Below, piece by piece: positions 51,658-61,920 of a stretch of DNA of 64,000 bases. The translations under genes and the position numbers were made by a program. The notes under the pieces were generated by a model. It was not told where the DNA came from, searched no databases, and saw only the letters and a list, made by a program, of their open reading frames with translations. Source of the DNA: Streptococcus suis (GTDB lineage Bacteria; Bacillota; Bacilli; Lactobacillales; Streptococcaceae); contig NZ_JAEUXI010000001.1 in NCBI RefSeq assembly GCF_016775005.1, positions 420,590 to 484,589 of the forward strand. The letters are read 5' to 3'. The first letter of the stretch is position 1. The number at the start of each line of letters is the position of its first letter.

Positions 51658-53298
51658 CTAAGAATTATTATCATCTTTGATTAATAGACTAGGAGTATCA
51701 TTATAGTGAGCGCGGTGACATTTTTTAACTCGAATATATAGATCTTTTAATAGATTAATACTTGTCAAGACTGCCTCACCTGTGTTCAATTTCTTAATCT
51801 GACCAATTTGGTTTTCAGACAAGTGGTTTTGTATCACTTTAAGTTCATCTGGAGAAGTGAGTCTATGAATCAGCAATGTTCCTATTTGTCCTAATAAAAT
51901 TTTATCCACATCATTTGGATTTTGAGTTGTTAAGAAGAGGAAGATTCCTTTCTTTCTCCCCTCTCGAGCAATACTATTCAATCCAGTATAAAATGTGAAT
52001 CCTTCAGTATTGACTCCCTTTGTGTATCTATGGACTTCATCAACAAACATTACAAATGGTTTTATCAATTTCGAATTCAAATTTACTAAATAGTTTGAAA
52101 TTAGGTCAACAATCATTCCACCAATTCCATCTGTTGTTCCAATTTTAGAAACATCAATATACAATGACTTATCGGTACTTCCTTCTACAAATGAGTCGAT
52201 AATATCAATTAAACTATTGCCAGTCGAAGTAAAAAAATTAACAAGTGAAGTATTATCTAACTTATAATTTACCTTTTGAATAAGATACTGATTTACATTA
52301 AAATTGAAGGTATCTGCTACGAAATTTCCTCTATTGTCCTGTCTAGTTGTTTCTACTGCAATCTGGGCCGTTAATAATTCAATGTTAAAATTCCTATCTT
52401 TTTCAGAAAGAGTTGATAAATTTTGTTCTACTTCGAATACTGACTTTCCTACTTTCTTGTATACTTCATCAATGTTATTTTTATACTGATATCGTAGAGA
52501 ACGGATTGCCTCAGCTAAAACTGCTGGTTGTGTTCCATCATTTGTTTCAAATAAAATTGACCACTGGTTCATTGATATGTTTGATAGGGGGAGGAAGGCA
52601 GTTTCACCAAGTATATATTTATCTACTTCGTCATCTTTAAATGAATCAGAATATTCTCCTGTTGGATCTATTATCAGTGTCCTAATTCCATCATTAACCA
52701 GTTTATCTAAAATGCTTAAAGCTGATGTTGATTTCCCACTATTTGTAGTCCCTACAGTCATCAAATGTCTATTAAACAAAGTTTTTGGTTGTAATTTTAT
52801 AGGGTATTCTTGGGAACTAAAGGCAAGATTAGCGATAGAAGATAGTTGTTTCTCACTGTCAGGATTCACTTCGATTGATTTTATAAAAAGCTCCACTGCT
52901 TTTTCATTTGCAATATACACCTTGTCTGTAATACCAACAGTGTTTGTCCCGTTTAGTTTAAAATATTTCTCACCCAACGGTATGTATCCAAGTATGTCAA
53001 TACTTATTTCTGGAAAAATTTTCTCTTGTAGCCCATTTGTCATCATTTCGTGAACACTGTCTGAATTTGGCACTTTAGACTGAAATATTTCTCCAAAGAA
53101 TAGACCATTACTTGAATCAATTAAAACGTAGTAATTTATCGTATTTGGAGCAAGGACATCCGTTCTCAATTTTCTGTATGAAAATAGTGAAAGATTTTCT
53201 ATTTGAATTGTTGCATATGAACGATTCACTTGGGATATCATTCCAAGGTAATAGTTACTCTTGTCAGCTACTTCATAAAAACTATCAATTTTCGTCAT
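51658..53298 (-). CDS. HerA-like ATPase of a SIR2-HerA defence pair
   Basis: A 546-residue HerA/FtsK-like hexameric ATPase. The N-terminal HAS-barrel-like region precedes Walker A GTTNSGKST near residue 183; Walker B is MFVDEVH near 418, and the LFLTTQNPNDV segment near 445 is a sensor-like motif. It overlaps the SIR2 gene by 14 nt. SIR2-HerA complexes are known antiphage systems in which HerA and a SIR2 NADase or nuclease assemble together. Confidence 0.88.
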   Translation of the reverse strand: MTKIDSFYEVADKSNYYLGMISQVNRSYATIQIENLSLFSYRKLRTDVLAPNTINYYVLIDSSNGLFFGEIFQSKVPNSDSVHEMMTNGLQEKIFPEISIDILGYIPLGEKYFKLNGTNTVGITDKVYIANEKAVELFIKSIEVNPDSEKQLSSIANLAFSSQEYPIKLQPKTLFNRHLMTVGTTNSGKSTSALSILDKLVNDGIRTLIIDPTGEYSDSFKDDEVDKYILGETAFLPLSNISMNQWSILFETNDGTQPAVLAEAIRSLRYQYKNNIDEVYKKVGKSVFEVEQNLSTLSEKDRNFNIELLTAQIAVETTRQDNRGNFVADTFNFNVNQYLIQKVNYKLDNTSLVNFFTSTGNSLIDIIDSFVEGSTDKSLYIDVSKIGTTDGIGGMIVDLISNYLVNLNSKLIKPFVMFVDEVHRYTKGVNTEGFTFYTGLNSIAREGRKKGIFLFLTTQNPNDVDKILLGQIGTLLIHRLTSPDELKVIQNHLSENQIGQIKKLNTGEAVLTSINLLKDLYIRVKKCHRAHYNDTPSLLIKDDNNS

Positions 53299-54661
53299 TT
53301 AAATACCTTCCACTCAAGTAATCAACTAAATCACTATTCATAGTTGCCTTTAAAAATGATATTGGATATCCTTCGTCCATTAATCGTACTAGTTCAGCCC
53401 AATTTTGATTGTATTTAGAATTCGACTCGTCAATCTTACTATATTGATTATTGTCTCCATTCCACTCCCTATTCGGATCAATATTAAAGTCTGTTACTAA
53501 TAATTTCAGACTAGAGTTATTTTTCAATGCCTGAGTAACCATCTTTGAGATATGATCGTCTGCAAAGCTAAATCCTGAAGAAATCAGCAAAGTATTGGGA
53601 CGTTTTATAAGCTCTTGAAATTTTGTAAATAGCTCAAAATACGGTTCCTGATAACTTTGGGCAAACTTATCTGAACTAGGAAAAATCATTACCATTTTAT
53701 CGGTTTCAGTAATGTTGTCTTTATTTTTTCTTACGATATCACCATTATCCTGTTTTTCCCAAGTAAGCGATCCATGGATTTTAACAAGATTAAATGTCTT
53801 ATCCTTATATTCAACTTCTCTAGTATTAACATTCTGAACCTCTTTCACGAGATTCCATTCAAACATATTGCTATCAAACTTTGGTAGAGGTGTAAAGTTG
53901 AATCCATCAAAAATTACAAAATTATTTTCCGCACCAGCTTCCTCGATCAAAACATCATAATTTGTTGTAACAACGGAAAATTTATTCCCACCTTTTTCTG
54001 ATAATTTCGACAAAAAATTTAATAAGGCCCCATGTTTTAAAACTTTGCTATCATATGAATAATTTGTATTTTTCTTAATCAGTTTTAATATTTTATCAAT
54101 TGTTTTATTAAAGTCTTCTATATTATCATCTGGAACATAAGGACGATAATGGAATAATGTTGATAAGAAATCCTCTAGATTAAAATCATCTGCCAATTTA
54201 GGTGAAGTTGTTGATTCAGATTCATTTCCAGCTAATATGTTCCCATCCTTGTATCTACATTGTGTTGCCAATTCTTCTAATGTATATATATTTTCGGTAG
54301 ACTTATGAAGCTCTTCAAATATATTATCAGCAATCATTTTGACTGTTTTTCCATATTCAGGATTTCTATCAGGAGTTACTGAAGCTCCTGCACCTGCGAG
54401 AAAGACCACATTAGAGTATTTTTCACCATAGACTATTTTTCGTATTTTTTCACTAATCAGACGTTTGAAATCAATCATCTGAAATTCATCCTCAGAACTA
54501 TCATTAGAATTTTGTTTTTCAAGTATACCATTGGAATCATAGAAATTTACAGCACCAGTATCATCTCGCTCCACACCAAATTTACTTGCTCTAGACAAAT
54601 AGTGATACTCAATCTGATTTTCTTTAGTTTTATCAATATCATCAAAAAAGAAGAAAAACAT
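53285..54661 (-). CDS. SIR2-domain protein of a SIR2-HerA defence pair
   Basis: A 458-residue protein. The NAD-binding SIR2 motifs are GAGAS near residues 89-93, TTNYD near 234 and KIHGSL near 295. The first 70 residues (starting MFFFFFDDID) do not resemble the SIR2 core. SIR2 effectors in defence deplete NAD+ or cut DNA. The gene starts 5 nt after the type ISP stop, with GGAGG upstream, and overlaps herA. Confidence 0.87.
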   Translation of the reverse strand: MFFFFFDDIDKTKENQIEYHYLSRASKFGVERDDTGAVNFYDSNGILEKQNSNDSSEDEFQMIDFKRLISEKIRKIVYGEKYSNVVFLAGAGASVTPDRNPEYGKTVKMIADNIFEELHKSTENIYTLEELATQCRYKDGNILAGNESESTTSPKLADDFNLEDFLSTLFHYRPYVPDDNIEDFNKTIDKILKLIKKNTNYSYDSKVLKHGALLNFLSKLSEKGGNKFSVVTTNYDVLIEEAGAENNFVIFDGFNFTPLPKFDSNMFEWNLVKEVQNVNTREVEYKDKTFNLVKIHGSLTWEKQDNGDIVRKNKDNITETDKMVMIFPSSDKFAQSYQEPYFELFTKFQELIKRPNTLLISSGFSFADDHISKMVTQALKNNSSLKLLVTDFNIDPNREWNGDNNQYSKIDESNSKYNQNWAELVRLMDEGYPISFLKATMNSDLVDYLSGRYLNDEN

Positions 54662-54666
54662 ATTAC

Positions 54667-57600
54667 CTACTCCTCCACTTCAAACTTAGGCAGACTATTT
54701 ACCAAATCGACGGTCTGAACAGATACATTGATGATTCTGAGTAAGAGATTGAAAATATATTTTTCATCTGTGCTATAGTCATTTGGGTCATCTGTGATAC
54801 CTGATTTCTTATCGGTTTTAATCTGATACTGGTCCATAATCCACTCAATAGCCGAGCGACCATTGACCATATACTCATAGGCTTTTTCAGGGATGCGACT
54901 AATCGTAATGTCACTATTATAGCTAATCGTTGAACGATCATTGATAGACTTCCCATTTTCATCACGAGTCTTGGCAAACTTCATCTTAGTTACCTTGTAA
55001 GATGGTTGAGGAGATAGCTGAATGTCCACATCGTCATAGACAGGGACTTCTTCATAGTTGAGATGTAAATCCATCAAGGCTTTTCCAATTTCAACATACT
55101 TGTCTTTTTGCTTCACAATCGGAATCCGTGCCAAGTCTTTCTTCAAATCATTAGCATACTTTTCCTGGTACTCACGAGAATTAAGTAGACCATAAACATA
55201 AGCGAAAGTGTCATCTAAACTTAACCCAAGTTTGTCCGCAAAAGCCTGATTCATATTGTCATTCGATTGGAAAAGCGACGTTTCATCTACTTCATTGTCG
55301 TAGCGCATGAAGCCTTGTGAATTCATTAAAAGTTGCACATCTGGCAAGATATCTGTAACTAACACTGAGAACTCTTTTGATGATGCTTTTCCAGAAGTTG
55401 CGATTAACTTGTTTTTAATCCCAAACTTTTTGTAATAGAGCCTCACACGCTCAACAAGTGAATCACTATAATATAACCATTTCTTTGTAAAAGGTCTATA
55501 CAAATATTGCACAATATTAGTATCACTATAAGTAATTATTTTATTTTGTTTTATTGATTCTTCTAATCTAAACGTCCATTTTATAAATTCTTCTTTTCGA
55601 TTTAGATTTGCTATTTTTTCAGAGTTTGGCATCTCAATAAGGCGGTCAAGTTCTTTATTATAATTACTTATTATTTTTTTAGTATTTATCTTGGTTTGAG
55701 AATTAGAAAAACCAACTATCCAGCTATCCCTATTAGTTCCAACACCTAAAATATTTAATTTAAAAGGACTACATATGTCTCCAGATATTTGAACATACTT
55801 CTGATAATTCGGGTCACGTTGGTTAAGCCAATCGTTGTTATCATCAGGTGTGATTTCTTGCCAATCAATTGCCGAAATGTCTCCAAAATCAGAAATAATA
55901 TTGAGCTTGTCCTTTTGTGACAGGTAATCACCAATATCATGATAATGGATATCATGCTGGTCTGAACCATCTTTAACTAGAATAGAAATTGCAACTGGAG
56001 TTCGACTTCCTGAACCAAATATTTTTCCGCCTTCTTTACGAGACTGTTCGCCTAAAGTTCTTTGGTCTCCTCGAAGATTAAAGATATACAGATGATTGAA
56101 ATCTTCATAAAGTCCAGCACGAAGACCATCTGCAGAATTAGTATTTAGATAATTACCGTTAGTCACAAATCCAATCACACCTTGTCCTTTAAGTCGGTCA
56201 GAAGCCCAACGGAAAGCTTTAACATAAGAATCGTAAAGCCCTTTAGTTAAGCCTGCATTAGATTTTGCAACATAGGTGTCTGCCAGTCGTTTATCTAATT
56301 TTGGATAGGCGTTATTTTGGTTGTTATCATTCTGACTACCTTGACCGATAGAATAAGGTGGATTTCCAATAATAGCTGTAATTGGTTTTTCCTGCTGCCG
56401 TTTGAGACGTCTGTCATTGGTGCCGAAGAAGCAGTCATCCAAAGTGTCTTCTGTCTCTGTTGATTCAAAAGTATCTGTCAGAACTATGCCTTCGAATGGG
56501 AGATAATCTTCCTCGCCATTTATGTCATCAAATACCGCTTCGATATTAATAGCAGCGATATAATAGCTGAGCAGGACGATCTCATTGGCATGGAGTTCTT
56601 GCGTATATTTTCTCACCAGATCAGCATAGCTCATTTCTCCCTTATCCATAAGGGATTTAAGGTAGTGAAGAGTACGAGTGATAAAAGTACCTGTTCCAGT
56701 AAATGGATCAAGAATATGGACATTTTCACTGGCAATAGTCTTGCCAAAATGTTTCCTCAAGACAACATCCACTGACTTAACGATAAAATCTACAACTTCA
56801 ACAGGTGTAAAGACGATACCAAGTCGTTCTGTAGTAGACTTGAAACCAGTGGAGAAGAATTTGTCATAGAGTGTAATGATGATTTTCTGCTTGGCTTGGG
56901 CATTATCAATCCCTTCCGCACGCAGACGAACAGAATTATAGAAAGGCTCAAGTTCTTTTTGCTCTTTCTCAAACCCATATTGAGACAGTTCTGCCACGAT
57001 TTGTTCCATGGCAGAGCTGACAGGATTATTTTTAATAAAACCATACTCGCCAAAAAGGGCATCAAAGATAGGTAATGTAATCAAATGCTGAGCCAACATC
57101 TCAATAGCTTGATTTTGATCAATTGACTCATTGATATTATGTTGCAAGCTATGCAAAAATCTCTTAAAAGCTTTTTTGCTCTCAGGATTTGATCCCAATA
57201 TAATGTTAATTCCTTGAATATGACGGCGAGCAATATCAGCTACATCCTTAGACCAGTCTTCTAGATAACGGCGGTCCCCAACCTTTTGTACAATTTTCCC
57301 GTATATTGCTCCTTCAACGGCTTCCCATTCAAGTTCAAGCTCGGTTTGATAAGGTGCCTGCGGTTCATTGATATAGGTACCATCTCCAGTATTGATTGAA
57401 GGATCGTCTGGAGCACCCCCAACACCAATAATTTGGATATTTTTTGGTTTCTTTTTATTCAACTCTAGTTTATTGATTGTCGCTTCAAATCGTTCATCAA
57501 CTGAGCGCAAGGCATTCAAAACCTGCCAAACGACATCATAAGACTTGTTATTATCTAAAATTGTTTCTGGAGTTTCACCTGCAGGAATGACAATTGGAAG

Positions 57601-59388
57601 AATGATGTAGCCATAATCTTTCCCTTCAAACTTACGGATAATTCGACCGACTGCTTGGACGATATCCACTTGTGACTTACGTGGAGAGAGGAAGATGATG
57701 GCATCCAAGTTCGGTACATCAATCCCTTCGGTCAAGAAGCGGACATTGGACAGGATTCGAGCAGAATCCTCTGGAATATCATCACTAGCAAGCCAATCCA
57801 AAGCTTCATTCTTTTCCAAGGCATTCATATTCCCATCTACATGACGGACATTTACCGAATAACCTTCCTCAGAGTTAAGATAATCATTAACAACATTTTC
57901 AAATTGAGCAGATAGACGTTTACTGTCGTCAATGGTTCTTGAGAATGCAATGGCACGTTTCATAGGCTCACCAGATACTTTATCCGTGAAACTTTCCCGT
58001 TTTATCATACCATTCCAGACACCTATGATTCTACCAACATCATCAATATTCAATCCATTTTCAGGATCTGACAGGGACTTTTGCATATCTTTTTGAACCA
58101 CTGTTTCATCAACTGCTAAAACCATTAACTTATAGTCTGTTAGAATATCATGACTGATAGCATCACCGAAGCCTAGACGGTAAAAGACTTTACCATAGAG
58201 TTCCTCGTCATCCATACTTGAAATGACAATAGAGTTATCCTGTGCTTTCTTTTTAGCATCTAGACCATAAAGTTTTGGTGTAGCTGTTTGATAAAGTCGC
58301 TTAAGCCCTTTAACATTCAAGTTACTATGAACTTTTGTGAATGAAGAATCTTCTTCACCTAAAGCTTTAGCACCAGTTGTACGGTGAGCCTCATCAGCGA
58401 TGATAAGGTCAAAATCAGGGAATCCATTTTTTTGAGCTTTTCCCAAGACCTCAATTGATTGATAAGTACCAAAGACAACGAGCAATTCTTTCTTTGGTTG
58501 GGTCATCAACTCTTCATAATTTTCAACAACTTTCTTAGCTGATGTTGTCGCAGGAAAACCAATATCGCTGGCTTTAATTTGGATGTAGGTCTCCTCATCC
58601 TTATCTTTTTCCTTAACACTTCCACGACTAGCGTTTCGATCACTGGTAACAGCCATTGAAGACATGGACATATCTGTATCATTATTCCAACCACGCAAGG
58701 TCTGAGTCAGTAGTTGGATACTTGGGACAAGATAGAGAACAAAATACTGTTCCTTTCCAGCTTCCTTTGCCATTGCCTCAGCAACTTTTAAACTTGTAAA
58801 TGTTTTTCCTGTACCAGGAGCCATGATCAACTGTCCACGATCATGCTCTTTGAAATATTCTAATGCAGATGTGATAACGTTATTCTGATAATAACGTGGT
58901 TGCTTTTTAGCTTTTACGGTTACAACTTCAGGACGATCAAAAGAAAATTTTGACCAATCAATTCGTGAATTTCGCAGTTCTGAAAGCCCAATTCGAACAA
59001 CATCACTTCGATCAGCAAGTGCTTTCTCTGCATTAGCTCCCCATTTATCAGTTGAGGCAACTATAATTCCTGATTCATAATAATCTTTGCCAAGCTCGCC
59101 AAGAAAAGAATCAATATCTTTCTTTTGGATAGCATGATTATAGAACTTTGCTTGGATAGCTACCAATTCACCAGTGTGCTTTTCTGCAACTAAATCGACT
59201 CCGATATCAGCTTTAGGAATACCAAATTCCGCTGGTACATCCGACAACATCCAAACGTTTTTAAATTCATTCTTATAAGTTGGTTCATTTTGAAAATAGG
59301 CTCGTGCTAGATATTCAAAATAGGTTCCACGATCACGCTGTGTTTCCGATGCTGTATTGATTTGTGCGACTAAATGATCAAAACTCAT
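54667..59388 (-). CDS. Type ISP restriction-modification enzyme (LlaGI/LlaBIII-like)
   Basis: A 1573-residue single-chain enzyme. In order: Mrr-like nuclease (Asp65 in GVDLVA, QAK at 79-81), SF2 helicase/translocase with MAPGTGKT (189-196), DEAH (332-335) and QAVGRIIRK near 578, a coupler, a gamma N6-adenine methyltransferase with LDPFTGTGTF near 893 and NPPY near 1011, and a C-terminal target-recognition domain. Length and order match LlaGI. Such enzymes methylate adenine on one strand and cut after head-to-head translocation. Target sequence not predictable here. It lies 30 nt after the toxin gene. Confidence 0.93.
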   Translation of the reverse strand: MSFDHLVAQINTASETQRDRGTYFEYLARAYFQNEPTYKNEFKNVWMLSDVPAEFGIPKADIGVDLVAEKHTGELVAIQAKFYNHAIQKKDIDSFLGELGKDYYESGIIVASTDKWGANAEKALADRSDVVRIGLSELRNSRIDWSKFSFDRPEVVTVKAKKQPRYYQNNVITSALEYFKEHDRGQLIMAPGTGKTFTSLKVAEAMAKEAGKEQYFVLYLVPSIQLLTQTLRGWNNDTDMSMSSMAVTSDRNASRGSVKEKDKDEETYIQIKASDIGFPATTSAKKVVENYEELMTQPKKELLVVFGTYQSIEVLGKAQKNGFPDFDLIIADEAHRTTGAKALGEEDSSFTKVHSNLNVKGLKRLYQTATPKLYGLDAKKKAQDNSIVISSMDDEELYGKVFYRLGFGDAISHDILTDYKLMVLAVDETVVQKDMQKSLSDPENGLNIDDVGRIIGVWNGMIKRESFTDKVSGEPMKRAIAFSRTIDDSKRLSAQFENVVNDYLNSEEGYSVNVRHVDGNMNALEKNEALDWLASDDIPEDSARILSNVRFLTEGIDVPNLDAIIFLSPRKSQVDIVQAVGRIIRKFEGKDYGYIILPIVIPAGETPETILDNNKSYDVVWQVLNALRSVDERFEATINKLELNKKKPKNIQIIGVGGAPDDPSINTGDGTYINEPQAPYQTELELEWEAVEGAIYGKIVQKVGDRRYLEDWSKDVADIARRHIQGINIILGSNPESKKAFKRFLHSLQHNINESIDQNQAIEMLAQHLITLPIFDALFGEYGFIKNNPVSSAMEQIVAELSQYGFEKEQKELEPFYNSVRLRAEGIDNAQAKQKIIITLYDKFFSTGFKSTTERLGIVFTPVEVVDFIVKSVDVVLRKHFGKTIASENVHILDPFTGTGTFITRTLHYLKSLMDKGEMSYADLVRKYTQELHANEIVLLSYYIAAINIEAVFDDINGEEDYLPFEGIVLTDTFESTETEDTLDDCFFGTNDRRLKRQQEKPITAIIGNPPYSIGQGSQNDNNQNNAYPKLDKRLADTYVAKSNAGLTKGLYDSYVKAFRWASDRLKGQGVIGFVTNGNYLNTNSADGLRAGLYEDFNHLYIFNLRGDQRTLGEQSRKEGGKIFGSGSRTPVAISILVKDGSDQHDIHYHDIGDYLSQKDKLNIISDFGDISAIDWQEITPDDNNDWLNQRDPNYQKYVQISGDICSPFKLNILGVGTNRDSWIVGFSNSQTKINTKKIISNYNKELDRLIEMPNSEKIANLNRKEEFIKWTFRLEESIKQNKIITYSDTNIVQYLYRPFTKKWLYYSDSLVERVRLYYKKFGIKNKLIATSGKASSKEFSVLVTDILPDVQLLMNSQGFMRYDNEVDETSLFQSNDNMNQAFADKLGLSLDDTFAYVYGLLNSREYQEKYANDLKKDLARIPIVKQKDKYVEIGKALMDLHLNYEEVPVYDDVDIQLSPQPSYKVTKMKFAKTRDENGKSINDRSTISYNSDITISRIPEKAYEYMVNGRSAIEWIMDQYQIKTDKKSGITDDPNDYSTDEKYIFNLLLRIINVSVQTVDLVNSLPKFEVEE

Positions 59389-59418
59389 ATCACTTCTCCA
59401 TAAAATTCTAAATTATTC

Positions 59419-59733
59419 TCAAATTAGCTTATCAAAATCACGTTTACTATAAAGAATTCGGCGGATTTCCATAGTGTTTTCAATTAGCACATAAAATATC
59501 GTAAAGTTCCTAACTTTGATTGTGTAATAATCATGAGGACGCTTTTTGAGTGTAGGAAAAGGTACATAGCCTGCTGGATTCTTTAATCTTTCAAAAATAA
59601 CCTTTTCTACCTCATCAACTAAATTCAAAGCAGCTTGGGGACTATTTAAAGCATTTGTAATATAGTCCACAGCTTCATTAAGATCTTGTTCAAAGAGTGG
59701 TAGAAAAGTAAGTTCATAGTGTTTATTCTCCAT
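59419..59733 (-). CDS. RelE/ParE-family toxin
   Basis: A 104-residue protein with the ParE/RelE fold pattern: LTFLPLFEQDLNEAVDYI, then KKRPHDYYTIKVRNFTIFY and a C-terminal IRRILYSKRDF. I chose ATG 59733 over a TTG one codon earlier. It overlaps the antitoxin by 11 nt. The toxin would be a gyrase inhibitor or an mRNA interferase; the sequence alone does not decide. Confidence 0.85.
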   Translation of the reverse strand: MENKHYELTFLPLFEQDLNEAVDYITNALNSPQAALNLVDEVEKVIFERLKNPAGYVPFPTLKKRPHDYYTIKVRNFTIFYVLIENTMEIRRILYSKRDFDKLI

Positions 59734-59986
59734 CAATCCTATTTCTCACTCTTCCAAAAATTTCTTCGGCTGTATATCGTTTTGAACTTATAGCTGCTTG
59801 CTGATCTGCTTCATCCAATGCTTTCTCCCTTGTGTCCGTTAAGAGTGAATATTGCTCCAAACTCATAACAACCATAGAACCATACCCATTTTTTGTCAAA
59901 AATACCGGTTCACCATTTTCTATAACGTCTGATTCTATTTCACTGAATCGATTTCTTAAATCTGATACTGGTCTAATATTAAGCAT
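59723..59986 (-). CDS. Phd/YefM-family antitoxin
   Basis: An 87-residue protein with the Phd/YefM DNA-binding N-terminus (PVSDLRNRFSEIESDVIENG, PVFLTKNGYGSMVVMSLEQY) and a C-terminal toxin-binding tail. It starts behind CAGGAGGTG. A palindrome covers its promoter, as expected for self-repression with toxin. It is the first gene of the apparent antitoxin-toxin-ISP-SIR2-HerA operon. Confidence 0.88.
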   Translation of the reverse strand: MLNIRPVSDLRNRFSEIESDVIENGEPVFLTKNGYGSMVVMSLEQYSLLTDTREKALDEADQQAAISSKRYTAEEIFGRVRNRIDGE

Positions 59987-60000
59987 TTCTGCACCTCCTG

Positions 60001-60035
60001 TTTTTGATAAAATTATATCAAAATTTTATCAAAAA
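60001..60035 (-). promoter_or_regulatory. Toxin-antitoxin operator and promoter
   Basis: A perfect 13-bp inverted repeat TTTTTGATAAAAT/ATTTTATCAAAAA (60001-60013 with 60023-60035) with a TATAAT box on the minus strand (60013-60018) at its centre, just upstream of the antitoxin Shine-Dalgarno. Confidence 0.75.
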
Positions 60036-60117
60036 TAACAGTGAAGAATGAGAATTCCTTTTCTATTTCGTACTCTTATTTTCATCATCTGCAAACTAGC
60101 TTACGCCTTATTTACTG

Positions 60118-60213
60118 ATGATTTCAAAAGTATTTGAACGCATCGAAAAACACAAAAAGTTACACCAAAAACAAATAAGTAAAAATCGCAATACAAATGA
60201 TTATGAACATTAA
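60118..60213 (+). other. 31-codon open frame, possible gene remnant
   Basis: The frame reads MISKVFERIEKHKKLHQKQIS and stops at 60213. There is no Shine-Dalgarno. Composition is that of a helical, basic fragment. It lies between the antitoxin promoter and the rlmD terminator. It may be a leftover of an older mobile gene or chance. Confidence 0.2.
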
Positions 60214-60240
60214 AAAGTGCAGAGCAATTCTGCACTTTTT
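60212..60240 (-). terminator. Terminator of rlmD
   Basis: A perfect 12-bp stem AAAAAGTGCAGA/TCTGCACTTTTT (60212-60223 with 60229-60240), 11 nt after the rlmD stop. Confidence 0.85.
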
Positions 60241-60251
60241 AATTTATTTAA

Positions 60252-61883
60252 TTACTCAATCATTCCAAACCAACTTAACGCATCGATGATAGCTTGTTCT
60301 TTTTTAGGTGGACAATTTGGAACTCTTTGATTTTCTTTCTTAGAGTGATTGTAATTTTCTCTCTCAATTATCCCAAGTTTTCTTTTAACTTGAGCAATGT
60401 TAAGAGTAGATACTTTTAATTCAAATTTTCTAAAGACATAATCTTTGATTTCTGAATATGTAGCTTCCTTCTTGACAGAAATATCTTTGAGATCTTCTTC
60501 ATTGATTTCAAGATCAATATGATGGTTGATCTCTCGTTTGGACAATTTCACAACCGCCTCAGTTCGAGCCGTATGAGGAAACATATCAACGGATTGGATG
60601 TATTCGACCTTATAGACCCGGCTGAGCACTACTAAATCTCGTGCCAAGGTCGAAACATTACAGGAAACATAGACCATTTTTTCAGGTCGGAAGTCCAAAA
60701 TGGTTTCCAATAACTTGTCGTCCAAGCCCGTCCGAGGAGGATCCACTACCAAAGCATCTGCCCGATAGCCTTCCTGGTACCACTTAGGAATAATCTCCTC
60801 CGCCTTTCCTGCCTCATAATGGGTATTGGTCAGTCCCATCCTAGCCGCATTTTTCTTCGCATCTTCGATAGCTTCAGGGATTATATCCATTCCCCGCAGT
60901 GACTGCACCTTCCTCGCGAAAGCAAAACCGATAGTCCCTACACCACAGTAGGCATCGATCAAGTGCTCATCGCCCCTTAAGTCCAAGGCCTTAACAGCTT
61001 CTCCATAAAGAACCTCTGTCTGTTGCGGGTTCAGTTGGTAAAATGCCCGAGGTGACAAGGAAAATTCAAAGTCCAAAACAGCTTCAGAAATGGCTTCTTG
61101 TCCCCACAGAATATCCGTTCGCTCCCCATAAATATCACTGGATTTCTGCTTATTCCAATTGAGCGCAACCGTCACGATCTCAGGAAAGGTTTCAACTAAA
61201 TCTTGGATCAACTTGGACAAATTCACCTGACAGGAGGTCACAAAAATCAATTGGACCTGTCCTGTTTGTCGTGCACGACGCACCATAACTGTCCGAATCC
61301 CTTGAATTTTCCGCTCATCATAGATAGGAATTCGATGTTTGGTCAATAAATCTGCTACCACATTAATAATTCGCTGAGTCGTCTGATCCTGGACCAAACA
61401 ATCTTGAATTGGAATTAAACGATGTGAATTTTCAGCATAAAGACCCGCATGAACCTTACCCTTAAACGAACGCGTCTGAAATTGCAGCTTAGCCCGATAG
61501 TGGCTAGGTTGGTCCATCCCAATTGTCTCCAATATCGGATAGTCTTCATAGCCACTCGGTTGAAATTTCTTCAAGGCTTGCTTCAATAAATCCGCTTTAA
61601 AATCCAATTGCTTGTCATAGCGAAGGTGCATAATCTGGCAGCCACCACAAGCCTGGTAAATCTCACAGGCAGGCTCCACCCGAAACTTTGAAGCCTTGTT
61701 CACCTTCAGCAACCGAGCTTCCACAAAATTCCGTTTGACAGCAGTGATTTGACAATAAACCTCTTCACCTTTTAAAGCACCAGGCACAAACACAAGGGTC
61801 TTTTGGTAGAAACCAATTCCTTCCCCATTGATGCCCATTCGCTTGATTTTCAGCGGAATCCGCTGTTTGACTTCTAATCTCAT
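60252..61883 (-). CDS. rlmD: 23S rRNA uracil-C5-methyltransferase (RlmD/RumA family) with C-terminal extension
   Basis: A 543-residue TrmA/RumA-family enzyme: TRAM domain at the N-terminus, Fe-S cysteines in [11 protein letters not shown] near 75-82, SAM site [11 protein letters not shown] near 312, and catalytic Cys in [14 protein letters not shown] near 405. The usual protein would end soon after [13 protein letters not shown], but about 88 further residues follow ([31 protein letters not shown]). Tails of this type also occur at the C-terminus of other TrmA-family and mobile-element proteins. The rum gene is a known insertion target for streptococcal ICEs. Confidence 0.92.
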   Translation of the reverse strand: MRLEVKQRIPLKIKRMGINGEGIGFYQKTLVFVPGALKGEEVYCQITAVKRNFVEARLLKVNKASKFRVEPACEIYQACGGCQIMHLRYDKQLDFKADLLKQALKKFQPSGYEDYPILETIGMDQPSHYRAKLQFQTRSFKGKVHAGLYAENSHRLIPIQDCLVQDQTTQRIINVVADLLTKHRIPIYDERKIQGIRTVMVRRARQTGQVQLIFVTSCQVNLSKLIQDLVETFPEIVTVALNWNKQKSSDIYGERTDILWGQEAISEAVLDFEFSLSPRAFYQLNPQQTEVLYGEAVKALDLRGDEHLIDAYCGVGTIGFAFARKVQSLRGMDIIPEAIEDAKKNAARMGLTNTHYEAGKAEEIIPKWYQEGYRADALVVDPPRTGLDDKLLETILDFRPEKMVYVSCNVSTLARDLVVLSRVYKVEYIQSVDMFPHTARTEAVVKLSKREINHHIDLEINEEDLKDISVKKEATYSEIKDYVFRKFELKVSTLNIAQVKRKLGIIERENYNHSKKENQRVPNCPPKKEQAIIDALSWFGMIE

Positions 61884-61920
61884 ACTACTATTTTACCTAA
61901 ATTTCCTGTATAATGAAAGA

